Source of the DNA: Chloroflexota bacterium | GTDB lineage: Bacteria > Chloroflexota > Dehalococcoidia > DSTF01 > RBG-16-68-14 | DNA length: 64,000 nucleotides | Assembly: GCA_029262675.1 (NCBI GenBank) | Contig: JAJCYW010000006.1 | Span: 124,001-188,000 of the forward strand | Direction of reading: 5' to 3' | In this document: positions 51,909 to 61,052 of the stretch, piece after piece | Layout of the letters: each line of letters begins with the position of its first letter | How positions within the stretch are numbered: the first letter of the stretch is position 1 | Notes under the pieces: model-generated | Told to the model about the DNA's origin: nothing | The model's database searches: none | The model's input: only the letters and a program-made list of their open reading frames with translations | Position numbers and translations under genes: made by a program

Positions 51909-53582
51909 TCACTCCTCCTTCTGGTGTTTAGATTGCACGCGCCCTTCCAGTGAGGCGCCGATGGCAATACCACGGCAGGCGGGACAGCGGCGGATGGCCG
52001 GAGACGACCCGCCGCCATCGTTTAATAGCTGTTCTACGCGTCGTACCATGGAAGCTGGCGCGAACGCAACGCCGCACTTCTCGCAGCGCACCTGAGTGTC
52101 TCTGTACAATTCCGTCCTGCCGTTCGAAAGCGCTTCGAGATCAGTGACGTGTTCGACCTGAATGACGTCCTCTGAACACGACCTGGCGCACAAGCTACAG
52201 CCTGTACACAGGTTTGGGTCAAATGTGATTGCGAGGCCGTCGCCCTCTTTCTCACATGCGAGCGCATCAGTTGGGCAGGCGCGGACGCAGGCTTCGCAGG
52301 CGGTGCATCCTTGCGCGTCGATACGCACGACACCCAGCGGGGACCGATCGCTGCGGAGCGCCACCGATCCGCTGCCTGCCTCAGCAAGGTGCATCAGTGC
52401 ACTGGCCGTGGCGGTCGGCTCTCTGAGACATGCACGTTCGGGCACCGGGCTGTCGCTTACAACATCGTCGCCAAAGGGTCGGTTCAACACGTCTGCCAAG
52501 TCGGTAACCGACGATGGATCTAGGACCCGCAGCCTATCCCCCGAGATACCAAGCAGGTCCAACAGATCGTGGCAATACGCCGCCGTGGCGGCCGTTCTCT
52601 CCCGCTGCTCAAATGCGCATTCGCCGCCGCAGGCCATGACGGCAACGGCGGAGGCCCCCAAGGCCAGACTCTGAAGAATCCACCCTGCAGAAACCATGCC
52701 CGTGCACGGTACTCTGAGTGGTAACCAGCCTGCTGCGTATGGAAGACGCTGCTTCGCCAGCTCCTCTAGAACCTGAACGTTGCGGTCGCAGACACACAGG
52801 ATCGCTCTACGTTCGAGCTTCGGCAGGCCCGGGGCGGTTAGCAGCGCCTCCAACTCTACTTCGAACTCGCGCAACGACGCCGCCGGCAACTCGACGGCGT
52901 CACGAGGGCACTCGGTTACGCATAGCCCGCAGGCATCGCATGCGCTCTTGTCTACATTTAGCTTCCCACCGACGACTGACAACGCGCCACGTGGACAGAC
53001 GACTGTGCATAAGTCGCACCCGGCCTTACTAATGCAACGATTGGCGCGAACAGATGCGACCGGCTGGTAGGTGATCGGCGGAAGCGTGAAGAGCGCCCGT
53101 CGGCTCACCCGCCCGTCGGACCAGCCAAGGCGTGGCTTTACATGCTCAGGACCGCTTCCAGGGAACGCCCGGGCTCTCGATACAGCCGCTGCCAGCAATA
53201 CCGTTGCCTTGTTGGTTGCTAGGTCTCTGGCATGGGCGCGAGCACAGAGTCCGCCCAAGTTCACCGTCGCGACGCCGAACGGATCGAGCCCGGCTTGCCT
53301 GGCATGGTAGTCGAATTCTCCGCCTGAACGATTGCTTGAGCAGAGTCCCACCACCGCGCGATCATCGGCCTCGGCCGTTGTCTCCGCAAGGGCCGTCGGC
53401 CTGTCGCAGAGGTCTGGCACGACCTCCACGCGCAACTCAGGTGTGTTCTTCAGCGACTGCTTGATGCCGTCTAGGTCGAGGCCGTTTCCGAGCTCTGCTA
53501 AACCTTCGCACAGGAGGACGAGCGTGCGGGCCGGAGGCGCGACCGTCTCTGAAGCAGGCTGGCCCGTAGTTTTCGGACTCAT
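51909..53582 (-). CDS. Multi-[4Fe-4S] protein with MvhD-like domain, 557 aa
   Basis: The N-terminal part resembles an HdrA-type domain fragment (VVGLCSSNRSGGEFDYHARQ). Two ferredoxin motifs follow near residues 185-230 (CDLCTVVCP, CDACGLCVTECP). An MvhD/FlpD-type domain (ILCVCDRN, RVPCTGMVSAGWILQSL, CGGECAFEQR) binds a [2Fe-2S] cluster in relatives. Two more ferredoxin motifs lie near 420-470 (CTACEACVRACP, CTGCSLCARSCSEDV), then a C-terminal Cys pair set (CEKCG, CPACR), perhaps a zinc ribbon. It probably shuttles electrons between soluble donors and an oxidoreductase. It overlaps torD by 4 bp. Confidence 0.88.
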   Translation of the reverse strand: MSPKTTGQPASETVAPPARTLVLLCEGLAELGNGLDLDGIKQSLKNTPELRVEVVPDLCDRPTALAETTAEADDRAVVGLCSSNRSGGEFDYHARQAGLDPFGVATVNLGGLCARAHARDLATNKATVLLAAAVSRARAFPGSGPEHVKPRLGWSDGRVSRRALFTLPPITYQPVASVRANRCISKAGCDLCTVVCPRGALSVVGGKLNVDKSACDACGLCVTECPRDAVELPAASLREFEVELEALLTAPGLPKLERRAILCVCDRNVQVLEELAKQRLPYAAGWLPLRVPCTGMVSAGWILQSLALGASAVAVMACGGECAFEQRERTAATAAYCHDLLDLLGISGDRLRVLDPSSVTDLADVLNRPFGDDVVSDSPVPERACLREPTATASALMHLAEAGSGSVALRSDRSPLGVVRIDAQGCTACEACVRACPTDALACEKEGDGLAITFDPNLCTGCSLCARSCSEDVIQVEHVTDLEALSNGRTELYRDTQVRCEKCGVAFAPASMVRRVEQLLNDGGGSSPAIRRCPACRGIAIGASLEGRVQSKHQKEE

Positions 53583-54367
53583 GACATTACCTGCGCTCCG
53601 TTCGAGCGATCTTCCGGAGGCGCGTCACTAATCCTCGAAAGCCCCTCCAAGAAAGCGGCCAACAAATCGCGGTCATACAGGACAAATGCTGCGGCTCCTT
53701 CACTTACGGTACGGTAGAAGCCATCTCTGTCTGCCGCGGCGAGAAGGCGCGCGAACCGCGGAAGCCAGACCAACAAGTGGCCATCGAGAAAGCGCTTGGC
53801 CCTGCGCATGGCTTTGACAGCGCCCGCCACATCGTCAGCTTCCCAGGCCGCCGCTTCCTGGCCGCACAGCATGGCCATGAACTCGAGCTCGATCGCTATG
53901 TGGTCAGGTAGCTCGCCGGTCTCGGGTGAAGGTGCAATACCGATCTCGGAATATGCTGCCTCGACCCGCGCCATCAGTAGCCCATCCGGCTGGCCGCTCG
54001 GCGACAAGAATGCCGATTCGTACGGCGGACACAGCGTACCTGCTTTACTGGCGCCAAAGAGAGCAACGTGCTGCTCTTCGAGGTCGCGGCGAGGCCCGCC
54101 CACGTCCCGCAGCCGCGCCAGCACGCGGCGCCAGTCCGCGAAGAACGCGAACTGGGCAAGCACGTCCTCGTCCTGGTCCAACTCTTCCGTGGCAGTGGCC
54201 AGTGCCGCCAACCGTTCGTCTGCGGGGTAGAGCAACGCCTGGCTGAACAGCCGATAGGCACCCTCGCGGAAGCTCGCCAGCTCAAGCATGGGCATAGAGC
54301 CGTCGCGCCGCGTCTGCTTCCGGCGCGACCGCTCTTGAGCTAGATGGCCGTTGCGGGACACAGCCAT
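53579..54367 (-). CDS. TorD/DmsD-family molybdoenzyme chaperone, 262 aa
   Basis: An all-helical TorD-type protein (YRLFSQALLYPADERLAAL, EEQHVALFGASKAGTLCPPY, ESAFL, HIAIELEFMAMLC). These chaperones bind the Tat leader of molybdopterin oxidoreductases and hold them until cofactor insertion. ATG 54367 follows GGAGG at good spacing. The gene lies directly downstream of a decayed molybdoenzyme N-terminus and overlaps the Fe-S protein start (ATGA). Its client may now be encoded elsewhere, for example near the Tat-dependent Fe-S protein at the right edge. Confidence 0.92.
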   Translation of the reverse strand: MAVSRNGHLAQERSRRKQTRRDGSMPMLELASFREGAYRLFSQALLYPADERLAALATATEELDQDEDVLAQFAFFADWRRVLARLRDVGGPRRDLEEQHVALFGASKAGTLCPPYESAFLSPSGQPDGLLMARVEAAYSEIGIAPSPETGELPDHIAIELEFMAMLCGQEAAAWEADDVAGAVKAMRRAKRFLDGHLLVWLPRFARLLAAADRDGFYRTVSEGAAAFVLYDRDLLAAFLEGLSRISDAPPEDRSNGAQVMS

Positions 54368-54485
54368 GTCAGCCTCCTGGGCGGTTCATAATGTGGGCGG
54401 TGGACGTCATTCCGTCATTTCCTCGATATCGCTCAGGCTTCCGGCAAGCTCCTCCATGGATGGGATCCTCGTCAAGACAGAGTAG

Positions 54486-54677
54486 TCAGGAACCGCGAAC
54501 GATACGATACCTGCAAGTCGTATGCACGACCTCGTCGTCCAACTGGGCTTGCTTGGCGAACTCTTCTGCCGTCCCGCCTGTCCCGCCGCCTGGCCGGCCG
54601 GGCAAGCAACCGGCAACGAACAGCCCGGCGCAGAGCACGCCTCCTCCCTTCAACACAGTTAGACGTGACACTCTCAT
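54486..54677 (-). pseudogene. Decayed N-terminus of a molybdopterin oxidoreductase catalytic subunit
   Basis: The 63-codon frame begins MRVSRLTVLKGGGVLCAGLF, a twin-arginine-like leader with one Arg changed to Leu, then LDDEVVHTTCRYRIVRGS and stop. In molybdoenzymes of the arsenite-oxidase/formate-dehydrogenase type the same region reads TTCRYCIVGCG, giving the [Fe-S] cysteines. Here the second Cys is Arg (CGT for TGT), the third is lost, and the rest of the protein is absent: only 118 bp separate it from torD. An alternative is a small lipoprotein (FVAGC as lipobox). I favour the remnant. Confidence 0.55.
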
Positions 54678-54958
54678 GGCGAGGCCACCTTATGTTGTCG
54701 GGCTCCGCCAGTCCGGCAAGCGAGAGCCATTTTCGTGTTCATGACATTTCTTCCTGCCTCTCAAAGTCAGACTATAGTACTTGTGCGCACAGGCACTAGT
54801 TGCGTTCGGCCTCTATAAGAAGAGCCAATTGGCCCATCGACTACTGGCTAATCAGCAATAGGACGGATCGGGGTGCGGGCAGTAGAGTGGTGAAAAGAAC
54901 GGCTGTTGTGAGCCGGTTTGGAGGCAGTGGCGAGGCATGCCGAAGTAGGGTCTGGGAT
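54678..54958. promoter_or_regulatory. Divergent regulatory region with TGTGCGCACA palindrome
   Basis: It lies between the minus-strand molybdoenzyme/torD/gltA set and the plus-strand receiver gene. A perfect 10-bp palindrome TGTGCGCACA (54782-54791) lies next to ACTATAGT, which may form a -10 region. It is a candidate operator, possibly for the NarL-type regulator encoded at 62.6 kb, though that link is guesswork. Confidence 0.4.
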
Positions 54959-55327
54959 ATGGGCATCAACATCGTTCTCGTCGATGGCCATGATGACATT
55001 CGATCTGGACTGGCACGACACCTAATAAGGGATGCCAGGCTGGCGCTGCTCGGCACGACGATGTCAGTTGAAGAGGCCGCAACCTTTCTCCCGTATCTAG
55101 AGCCGGATGTGGTCTTGGTTGATGCCGTCGGCAATACGGCTGTCCTAACCGAGACCTGTCGGCGCCTGAGACGCCTGACTCGTGCTCGGCTCGTCGTACT
55201 GGTGGCCTCGATGCCGGCCGACATATGGCAGGCTATCAAAGCAGCAGGCGCCGATCACTATCTACTTAAGCAGCTAGATCGCGATTGGCCTGGCCGTGAG
55301 CTACGGAGTCTGGCTGGGACAGCCTAG
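54959..55327 (+). CDS. Stand-alone response-regulator receiver protein, 122 aa
   Basis: A CheY-like receiver fold without an output domain: NIVLVDGHDDIRSGLARHL with the acidic pair, VVLVDAVG with the phospho-acceptor Asp, LVVLVASM (Thr/Ser position changed to Ala-Ser), and YLLKQL with the conserved Lys. It most resembles NarL-type receivers. ATG 54959 is used; the longer frame upstream has no receiver similarity. Such single-domain proteins may titrate a kinase. Confidence 0.8.
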   Translation: MGINIVLVDGHDDIRSGLARHLIRDARLALLGTTMSVEEAATFLPYLEPDVVLVDAVGNTAVLTETCRRLRRLTRARLVVLVASMPADIWQAIKAAGADHYLLKQLDRDWPGRELRSLAGTA

Positions 55328-55574
55328 CAGCGCTGCGCCCAAGCCATGCGTGCGCCAGGGCTGACGGGCTGCGGCGGGGTTAATACGGCACGTGAACGCC
55401 GGCCGGGGGTTGGGCACCATTCAAGCCCCCGCGTTGCGGCGGCTAGCGCCCATCGAGATCTTGAATCCGGGAGGTGATCCGTAGCCGTCTTACTCACACC
55501 GTCGAACTGGCGAAGATGCATCGTCGTGTCGCGTGCGCCGCCGGTCTCGATTATTGAACTGAGAGGTTTCGATC

Positions 55575-56294
55575 GTGCCAAAACGTAGGACAAAGAAGTC
55601 GCGCAAGCCCGCAGGCTCTCCTCTTCTGCGGCGCCTGACGCGTGGGCCGACGGTCCTGGCCGTCGCGGTGGTCGGAGCCATAGCTGGATTCGTCGTCCTG
55701 GTAGCTGTCAGCGTGATGACTACGGGTGACGACAAGATTGAGCGGATTCAGGACATTAGCGCCGAAGGGCGCAGTCGTGGTAGCGACACAGCTCCGGTCA
55801 CTATCATCACGTTCGGCGACTTCCAGTGCCCAATGTGCAAGCGCTTCGCAGAGACGACAGGAAACCAGATTGAGGCAGAGTACATCGCCAACGATCTGGT
55901 GCGCCTGGAGTACCGCAACATGGCCTTCCTCGGGGCGGAGTCGGTGTGGGCGGCGGAGGCGGCGCAGTGCGCCACCGACCAGGATAAGTTCTGGGAGTAC
56001 CACGACAAGCTCTTTGAGAAGCAGGCCGCCGAAAATAGTGGCGCCTTATCTGGGGATCGCCTGAAGCGGTTCGCCGGGGAGCTTGGCCTGAACCAAGAGG
56101 CCTTCGACGAGTGCCTGGACAGCCATCGGCACCAGCAACTCGTCCTTGACGAAACGGAGGCCGGGCAAGAGGCCGGTGTCACCTCTACGCCATGGGCGTT
56201 CGTCAACGGCGAAACGGTAAAGGGGGCTCAACCCTTCGCGGATTTTCAACGCGTCATTGATGAGCAACTGGAAGAGGCCGCGAAAGCGCAGTGA
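55575..56294 (+). CDS. DsbA-family thioredoxin-like protein, membrane-anchored, 239 aa
   Basis: A basic head and one transmembrane helix (residues 28-48) are followed by a DsbA-type fold: ITFGDFQCPMCKRFAE with the redox CPMC pair, a helical insertion, and the cis-Pro loop TSTPWAFVNGE. It should oxidise or isomerise disulphides outside the membrane. The VKOR gene 86 bp downstream is its likely reoxidant. GTG 55575 follows GAGAGG. Confidence 0.92.
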   Translation: MPKRRTKKSRKPAGSPLLRRLTRGPTVLAVAVVGAIAGFVVLVAVSVMTTGDDKIERIQDISAEGRSRGSDTAPVTIITFGDFQCPMCKRFAETTGNQIEAEYIANDLVRLEYRNMAFLGAESVWAAEAAQCATDQDKFWEYHDKLFEKQAAENSGALSGDRLKRFAGELGLNQEAFDECLDSHRHQQLVLDETEAGQEAGVTSTPWAFVNGETVKGAQPFADFQRVIDEQLEEAAKAQ

Positions 56295-56380
56295 CCGCGC
56301 AGGTGGTATAGGTACGGGCTAAGGCCAAGACATCGGGCAGGCGTACAATAGGCATGGGTTCTTGGCAGCGGGTGTTGTAG

Positions 56381-56899
56381 ATGGCACTGACGAGCAAAAG
56401 CGTGCTCATTAGACGACCGGATGGCGCGCGGTTCCTGGCGCGAATACTACAGTGGGCGCTACTTCTCGTCGCCTTCGCCGGCATGGGCATCTCCGCGTAC
56501 CTCTCCTTCGTGCACTTCAACGGAGTGCCGCTGTACTGCGAAAGTACAGGCGGCTGTCATACCGTTCAGGCCAGCGAGTACGCGACGCTACTGGGAGTGC
56601 CTGTGGCGCTGCTTGGGTTTGTTCTGTATGCGGGCATCTTCACCGCGGGACTGGTTTCTATACGCGGTTCGGGCTGGCCCGCTCAGGCCGCCCCCTTCTT
56701 GGTGTTCGCACTGGCCCTCTCCGGCGTTCTCTACTCTTCCTATCTGACCTGGCTGGAGCTCTACCGCATCCACGCCATATGCGCGTGGTGCGTGGCGTCC
56801 GCATCGCTGCTCGCCGTTCTGCTCGCGACGGCGAGCGCGGAACTCGTCGTTTCGGGGCGCTTGTCGGAGGATCGCGGTGAGGCGATGCCAGCCGAGTAA
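56381..56899 (+). CDS. Vitamin K epoxide reductase family protein (VKOR), 172 aa
   Basis: A four-helix membrane protein with the VKOR signature: the loop cysteines in YCESTGGCHTVQASEYA, the GVPVALLGFVLYAG region, and the quinone-side CxxC in AICAWCVASA. It transfers electrons from DsbA-like partners to quinone. It lacks a fused thioredoxin domain, which fits the separate DsbA gene just upstream. Confidence 0.93.
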   Translation: MALTSKSVLIRRPDGARFLARILQWALLLVAFAGMGISAYLSFVHFNGVPLYCESTGGCHTVQASEYATLLGVPVALLGFVLYAGIFTAGLVSIRGSGWPAQAAPFLVFALALSGVLYSSYLTWLELYRIHAICAWCVASASLLAVLLATASAELVVSGRLSEDRGEAMPAE

Positions 56900-56963
56900 C
56901 GTCCTCGGCGAAGAGCATAGCGCCAGCTATCCGGCCGAGCATGGCTCGCTCCCGGCGTGAGGC

Positions 56964-57035
56964 TGGAGCGGGAGACGAGGTCCGAACACGCGACGCTCTG
57001 CTTGGGAAGCAGACCCCAACTCAACAAGCTGCTGG
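56964..57035 (-). pseudogene. tRNA-Gly(CCC) pseudogene
   Basis: On the minus strand the 3' half is clear: anticodon arm TCTGC-TTCCCAA-GCAGA (anticodon CCC), T arm GTGTTCGGACCTCGTC and acceptor CTCCCGCTCCA. The 5' half (D arm and acceptor) is garbled, and T-stem pairing is broken, so it is not functional. Confidence 0.7.
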
Positions 57036-57212
57036 CAATTAGGGGCCACATGACGCACCAATTGGCTAGCCTAGACGACCAAGGCGAGCGACCAGCTGCC
57101 AACCGCCACTAGTGTGGTGCTTCAGGTAGCCTCAACGGTCACGGTCAGTTCTGAGCCGTGGCCCGGACTGGGTCGCAGTGCAAAGTGGCCGCCGACGAGT
57201 TCCACGCGCTTT
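57030..57212 (-). pseudogene. Duplicated 3' end of the histidine kinase gene
   Basis: This segment matches 60957-61145: the last ~35 codons of the kinase (FALRPSPGHGSELTVTVEA in this copy) and about 80 bp beyond the stop, including ACGCACCAATTGGCTAGCCT. The upstream part of the kinase is missing, so the copy is a truncated duplicate. Confidence 0.8.
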
Positions 57213-57428
57213 CACTGCGAGGACAGTCGTCATCTGCGTCTTGGACGACGCAGAACTGAGTGCAGAAACAATCAGCGCCTAAATGGCAGTCGAACAATCG
57301 CGCGCCTGGAGTTGCTGTCGACTCCAAGAGAGTGGGACCAAATCAATCGTGGTTGCCAGATCAGCCAGGGCGTTCTCCAAGATCACCCGCGTCCCGCTAC
57401 CGGGCGATGCCAAGTACGCGAGATCGAC

Positions 57429-58160
57429 TTAGGATTGTGCGGCGACCGTGGCCCCTTCGACCGCCTGAGGCACCGGGGTCGACGGCGGCTCCTCGTTTCG
57501 GGCTGCCTTCTTCTCCCGTCGTTCTATCCGTCTGGCAGCCAGGATTCGGAAGAAGGCCAGGAAGAGAACCGCGAGTCCAGAAGAAAGGTACATCCACTGC
57601 GCCCACTGTTCTCCTGAATCCGTGCCTGCGTAGATCCCGTGCAGCATGGCCATGAGGAACAGCAGGAAGCTGACATGATGCAGGAGGCGCCAGACGCGAT
57701 GCCCTATCAACCCCTTGACGTAGTAACTGCCCGAGACGATCACGGCGCCATAAACGCAGACGACGCCAAGAGAGACGGCGATCGGCCTGTACGGAGAGGC
57801 GAAGGGTAACAGAAGCTCCCAGATCTTGAACTGGGCATAGGGATCGGGAAGCATGATCAGGGCATGAAACACCATCGCGATGAGAACATACAGTGATAAG
57901 AACTGGTGCATTTCGAACACCCATGGGCGCACAAGAAGCCCATCGAACACTCGCGAGCTGATCCCAAGGCCGAGCACGACCGAGGCGAGCAGCAGGCCAA
58001 AGGCGATAAACCCGCTTGCCCGCCCCATGTACCAGTAGACGTGTATGGATTGCAGGTGTGATTGCCGGTCCGGCAGTTGCTCCGGCAGAGACGAGCCCAC
58101 GGCTATCAGCCCGCCGAGGACGGCTGCAATCGCCCATGGAAGAAGTCGGATAATTCTCAT
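57429..58160 (-). CDS. Ferric-reductase-like (MsrQ/YedZ-type) haem membrane protein, 243 aa
   Basis: Six or so helices, with pairs of His spaced as haem ligands: FEMHQFLSLYVLIAMVFHAL and WRLLHHVSFLLFLMAMLHGI. This is the ferric-reductase transmembrane domain without NAD or FAD domains. The basic tail (RRIERREKKAAR) points to a cytoplasmic C-terminus. The order haem protein, proline-rich protein, DUF5666-like protein and ApbE in transcription reverse suggests a flavin/haem electron-transfer module. Confidence 0.87.
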   Translation of the reverse strand: MRIIRLLPWAIAAVLGGLIAVGSSLPEQLPDRQSHLQSIHVYWYMGRASGFIAFGLLLASVVLGLGISSRVFDGLLVRPWVFEMHQFLSLYVLIAMVFHALIMLPDPYAQFKIWELLLPFASPYRPIAVSLGVVCVYGAVIVSGSYYVKGLIGHRVWRLLHHVSFLLFLMAMLHGIYAGTDSGEQWAQWMYLSSGLAVLFLAFFRILAARRIERREKKAARNEEPPSTPVPQAVEGATVAAQS

Positions 58161-58178
58161 GAAGCGGGTCTCCGGATT

Positions 58179-58691
<513 letters not shown>

Positions 58692-58769
58692 TAGCGCGCC
58701 TCGCGGGCCTTGCTGCGGCCGGATTCAGCATGGTGTCTCCTATTGCAGACGGACTGTCGCTCTGGGTCA

Positions 58770-59597
58770 TTAAGGCTTCCAGGTCACTCTGTCCGCTACC
58801 CACGTGCCGTCCGCTCCGGTTGGGCTGTGCTCCCTGCCAACAAACACTTTAGTATCCAGGCGCATTCCCACCTGAATTTGACCGAAGCTGAAGGCCCCGC
58901 CACCATCTATTCTGTAGGACGAATCCGCGGTCACGGAGATAACCTGATCGCCGTGCTCCGGAGTAGCAATCGTTACCCTGCTGCCGTTCACGGCAAGCAC
59001 GGTGCCCTTGAGGTCCTCCGTTTCCAGATGCTGTTGCCCGCCTTGGTGCTCCGGCTCGTGTCCGTGCTCTGGCTCGTGGCCGTAGTCGTCGTCGTCGTAG
59101 GGCGCCGGGGCGGGGGCGTAAACGTAGTAGGGCGTCGGGGTTGGGGCGTAAAGGTAGATGGGCGCCTGGGTTGGAGCAACAGCGTCGTCGGACACCTGGG
59201 TGTTGACGGGGTCGACGGCTAACGCATCCGGCCCTTCAGGCGCGGCGGTTCGCGTTTCGGTCGGGGAGGCATCTGCGCCAAAATCCTGAGCTCGGATAAA
59301 TACGTCTTCGTAGAGGTACTCGTCCAGAATGATTGTCTCCGGCACGGGTGCTGCCGGTGCAACGGGTGCAGCGGGTGCTACGTACGCTGCTGGCGCTGCG
59401 TACGCTGCGTACGCTGCGGGCGCTGCGACAACTTCTGCGGCGTACGTGTCGTCCGCGACAAGGGCGACGCCGGGGTCGTCCTCGGCGGCGGTGCTTGATT
59501 GGCCGAAGAAGCCAATCTGGCTGCCGTACGCGACGACGGCGAAGCCCACGATCGCAGTGAGACACAAGGCGAGTGCTAGAGATGCTTGCTTTTTCAT
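58770..59597 (-). CDS. Secreted protein with DUF5666-like C-terminal domain, 275 aa
   Basis: A signal sequence (MKKQASLALALCLTAIVGFA) is followed by Ala/Pro/Tyr-rich repeats (YAAYAAPAAYVAPAAPVAP), an acidic and Tyr/Pro-rich middle, a His/Glu-rich DDDDYGHEPEHGHEPEHQGG segment that may bind metal, and a C-terminal OB-like domain (LKGTVLAVNGSRVTIATPEH, GQIQVGMRLDTKVFVG) resembling DUF5666. AGGAGG precedes ATG 59597, which overlaps the ApbE stop by 4 bp. Confidence 0.83.
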   Translation of the reverse strand: MKKQASLALALCLTAIVGFAVVAYGSQIGFFGQSSTAAEDDPGVALVADDTYAAEVVAAPAAYAAYAAPAAYVAPAAPVAPAAPVPETIILDEYLYEDVFIRAQDFGADASPTETRTAAPEGPDALAVDPVNTQVSDDAVAPTQAPIYLYAPTPTPYYVYAPAPAPYDDDDYGHEPEHGHEPEHQGGQQHLETEDLKGTVLAVNGSRVTIATPEHGDQVISVTADSSYRIDGGGAFSFGQIQVGMRLDTKVFVGREHSPTGADGTWVADRVTWKP

Positions 59598-60565
59598 TCG
59601 TATCCTCCTGGCCAATGTTCCGTCGTTTCCCAACTCCCATCTGAAAGGGCGAACAGGCCGTGTGCCCGCTGTGCCCTCAAAAACCGCGTGCCTTCTCTGA
59701 CCCCTAGGAGCAGTGCCACCTTGGCGAACACGTCGGCGTCGGTCGCGGTCTCCGCAATCGCGGAAACCGCGACAACGCCGTCGCCGGCCGGGTCGCCCGT
59801 CCTGGGATCGATCAGGTGGTGCGACCGCCGTCCCGCCTGCCACCAGCGGCGGCGGGAGATCGAAGAGGTCGCCAGTGCCTGGTCGCGCAGACGCACCGTT
59901 GTTAGGTCTTCTTCTTCGCGCAAAGAATCGGCGACAGCGACGAGCCAGCCACAGCCGTCTGGCCCGTCTCCCGCGGCGTAGATGTCGCCTCCGGCGTCTA
60001 CCAGGTAGTTCTCCGCCGGGGAAAGAACCTCGCTGGCCCGGTCGACGGTTGCCCCTTTTCCGATCCCTCCGAGATCAATTCGCAGCCCTCGCGGGGCGCG
60101 AACGGTCAGGCGCCTGCTGTCGAGATCTAACGCGGCGACAGAAGCTCGCTCGATCTCCGGTCTCGGTTGAGTCGCTTGCCCCCGCCGCCGGTTCAATTGC
60201 TCAAACGACCTGTCGTATCCCGCAGACTCCAGCGATGGCAGAATAGCCGGATCGAAAATCCCGCTAGAAAGGCAATGATAATGCAAGCTCAGGGTCAACA
60301 GCCGATGCATTTCGTGGGAAACCACCACCTCGTTTCCGGCGCAGCGGTTCAGCATCGTCAGTTCGCTCGAAGGCAGAAAGCGGCTGAACCGATCCTCGGC
60401 CGCGTGGAATACGTCCTCGGCCTCGCGAAGCACTTCGGAGCCGCACCAGTCGCGCGTGAAGAACTGCACGCAGGTGTTCATTGAGAAGAAGTCCCAGTGA
60501 CCAGAGAGATCGATCCGGTACGGAAGCGGAGGCATGGGGGAGGGCTGTGTGGCCGTACTGTGCAT
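59594..60565 (-). CDS. apbE: FAD:protein FMN transferase, 323 aa
   Basis: ApbE covalently attaches FMN to exported proteins. Motifs: RFSRFLPSSELTMLN, GIFDPAILPSLESAGYD, the core RIDLGGIGKGATVDRA, VDAGGDIYAAG, HHLIDPRTGDPA and ETATDADVFAKVALLLG with the metal-binding Thr/Asp. No signal peptide is evident, unlike many ApbE proteins. The start is uncertain: ATG 60565 is used, and GTG 60580 is also in frame. It is the first gene of the haem/proline-rich/DUF5666 set. Confidence 0.93.
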   Translation of the reverse strand: MHSTATQPSPMPPLPYRIDLSGHWDFFSMNTCVQFFTRDWCGSEVLREAEDVFHAAEDRFSRFLPSSELTMLNRCAGNEVVVSHEMHRLLTLSLHYHCLSSGIFDPAILPSLESAGYDRSFEQLNRRRGQATQPRPEIERASVAALDLDSRRLTVRAPRGLRIDLGGIGKGATVDRASEVLSPAENYLVDAGGDIYAAGDGPDGCGWLVAVADSLREEEDLTTVRLRDQALATSSISRRRWWQAGRRSHHLIDPRTGDPAGDGVVAVSAIAETATDADVFAKVALLLGVREGTRFLRAQRAHGLFALSDGSWETTEHWPGGYE

Positions 60566-61052
60566 TCTTATCTTATCCACCTTCCGCGCCGGGATGTTAC
60601 GCTAGCCTGGGTTCTGCGAAGTGCACAGCGCCGCTGGCTCTGTTGGCGCGGACACGTTCCGAAGGCCGGGGGCGAGAATGGTACTGGCTGCGGCGGCTCC
60701 TTGGCCGCGTGATGGATCCCGCAGTAACTCTGATATATCCATCGGCACAGCTTTGGAATCCTGTACGCGGTAGCCGACTTCTCGAAACGCACTTCCTGTA
60801 CGTTTGGCCGGCGGCAGATGGGAATGAGTTTGGAACGCGAGGCAAGGGATGAACTCGCGATCCCTTCAGCTCCGTTCAGGACAGGCCTCTGCTTGGAAAG
60901 GGCCACCCGGCTCTGCGAGCCGATAACGTCTATACGACTCCTCGTTCCGTGGCACGAGCTGCTTGAAACTATGGGGTCGCGTGACGCACCAATTGGCTAG
61001 CCTAGACGATCGGGGCGCTCGACCGGCCGCTGACGGCCACCAGTGTGGTGCT
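60566..61052. other. 487-bp intergenic region with repeat remnants
   Basis: Upstream of apbE and downstream of the kinase gene. It contains a decayed tRNA-Gly-like piece with the embedded repeat element (60850-60905) and the source copy of the duplicated segment (60957-61052). CCACCAGTGTGGTG (about 61039-61052) may form a weak terminator hairpin for the kinase. No gene is seen. Confidence 0.5.
60850..60905 (-). other. Decayed tRNA-Gly-like fragment with repeat element
   Basis: GAACTCGCGA followed by CCCTTCAGCTCCGTTCAGGACAGG-like sequence and CTCTGCTTGGAAAG matches the arrangement at 47320-47370, but the acceptor end is lost. Confidence 0.45.

Larger units (their letters stand above)
56900..57428. 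other. 529-bp region of remnants
   Basis: It contains a tRNA-Gly pseudogene (56964-57035) and a duplicated, truncated 3' end of the histidine kinase gene (57030-57212). The remaining 57213-57428 on the minus strand reads ASPGSGTRVILENALADLAT in one frame, perhaps another piece of a sensor gene, but has several stops. No intact gene is present. Confidence 0.6.

Noticed and set aside
54486..54488. TGA ending the molybdoenzyme-like frame read as selenocysteine
   Set aside because: The cluster cysteines around it are mutated and no coding sequence of the enzyme follows before torD, so decay is simpler.
56964..57035. Functional tRNA-Gly(CCC)
   Set aside because: The D arm and 5' acceptor strand cannot pair, and the T stem is broken.
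57429..57480. EGAT near the C-terminus of the haem protein as an ApbE flavinylation site
   Set aside because: The tail follows a strongly basic segment and should face the cytoplasm, and the consensus Ser/Thr after the threonine is missing.
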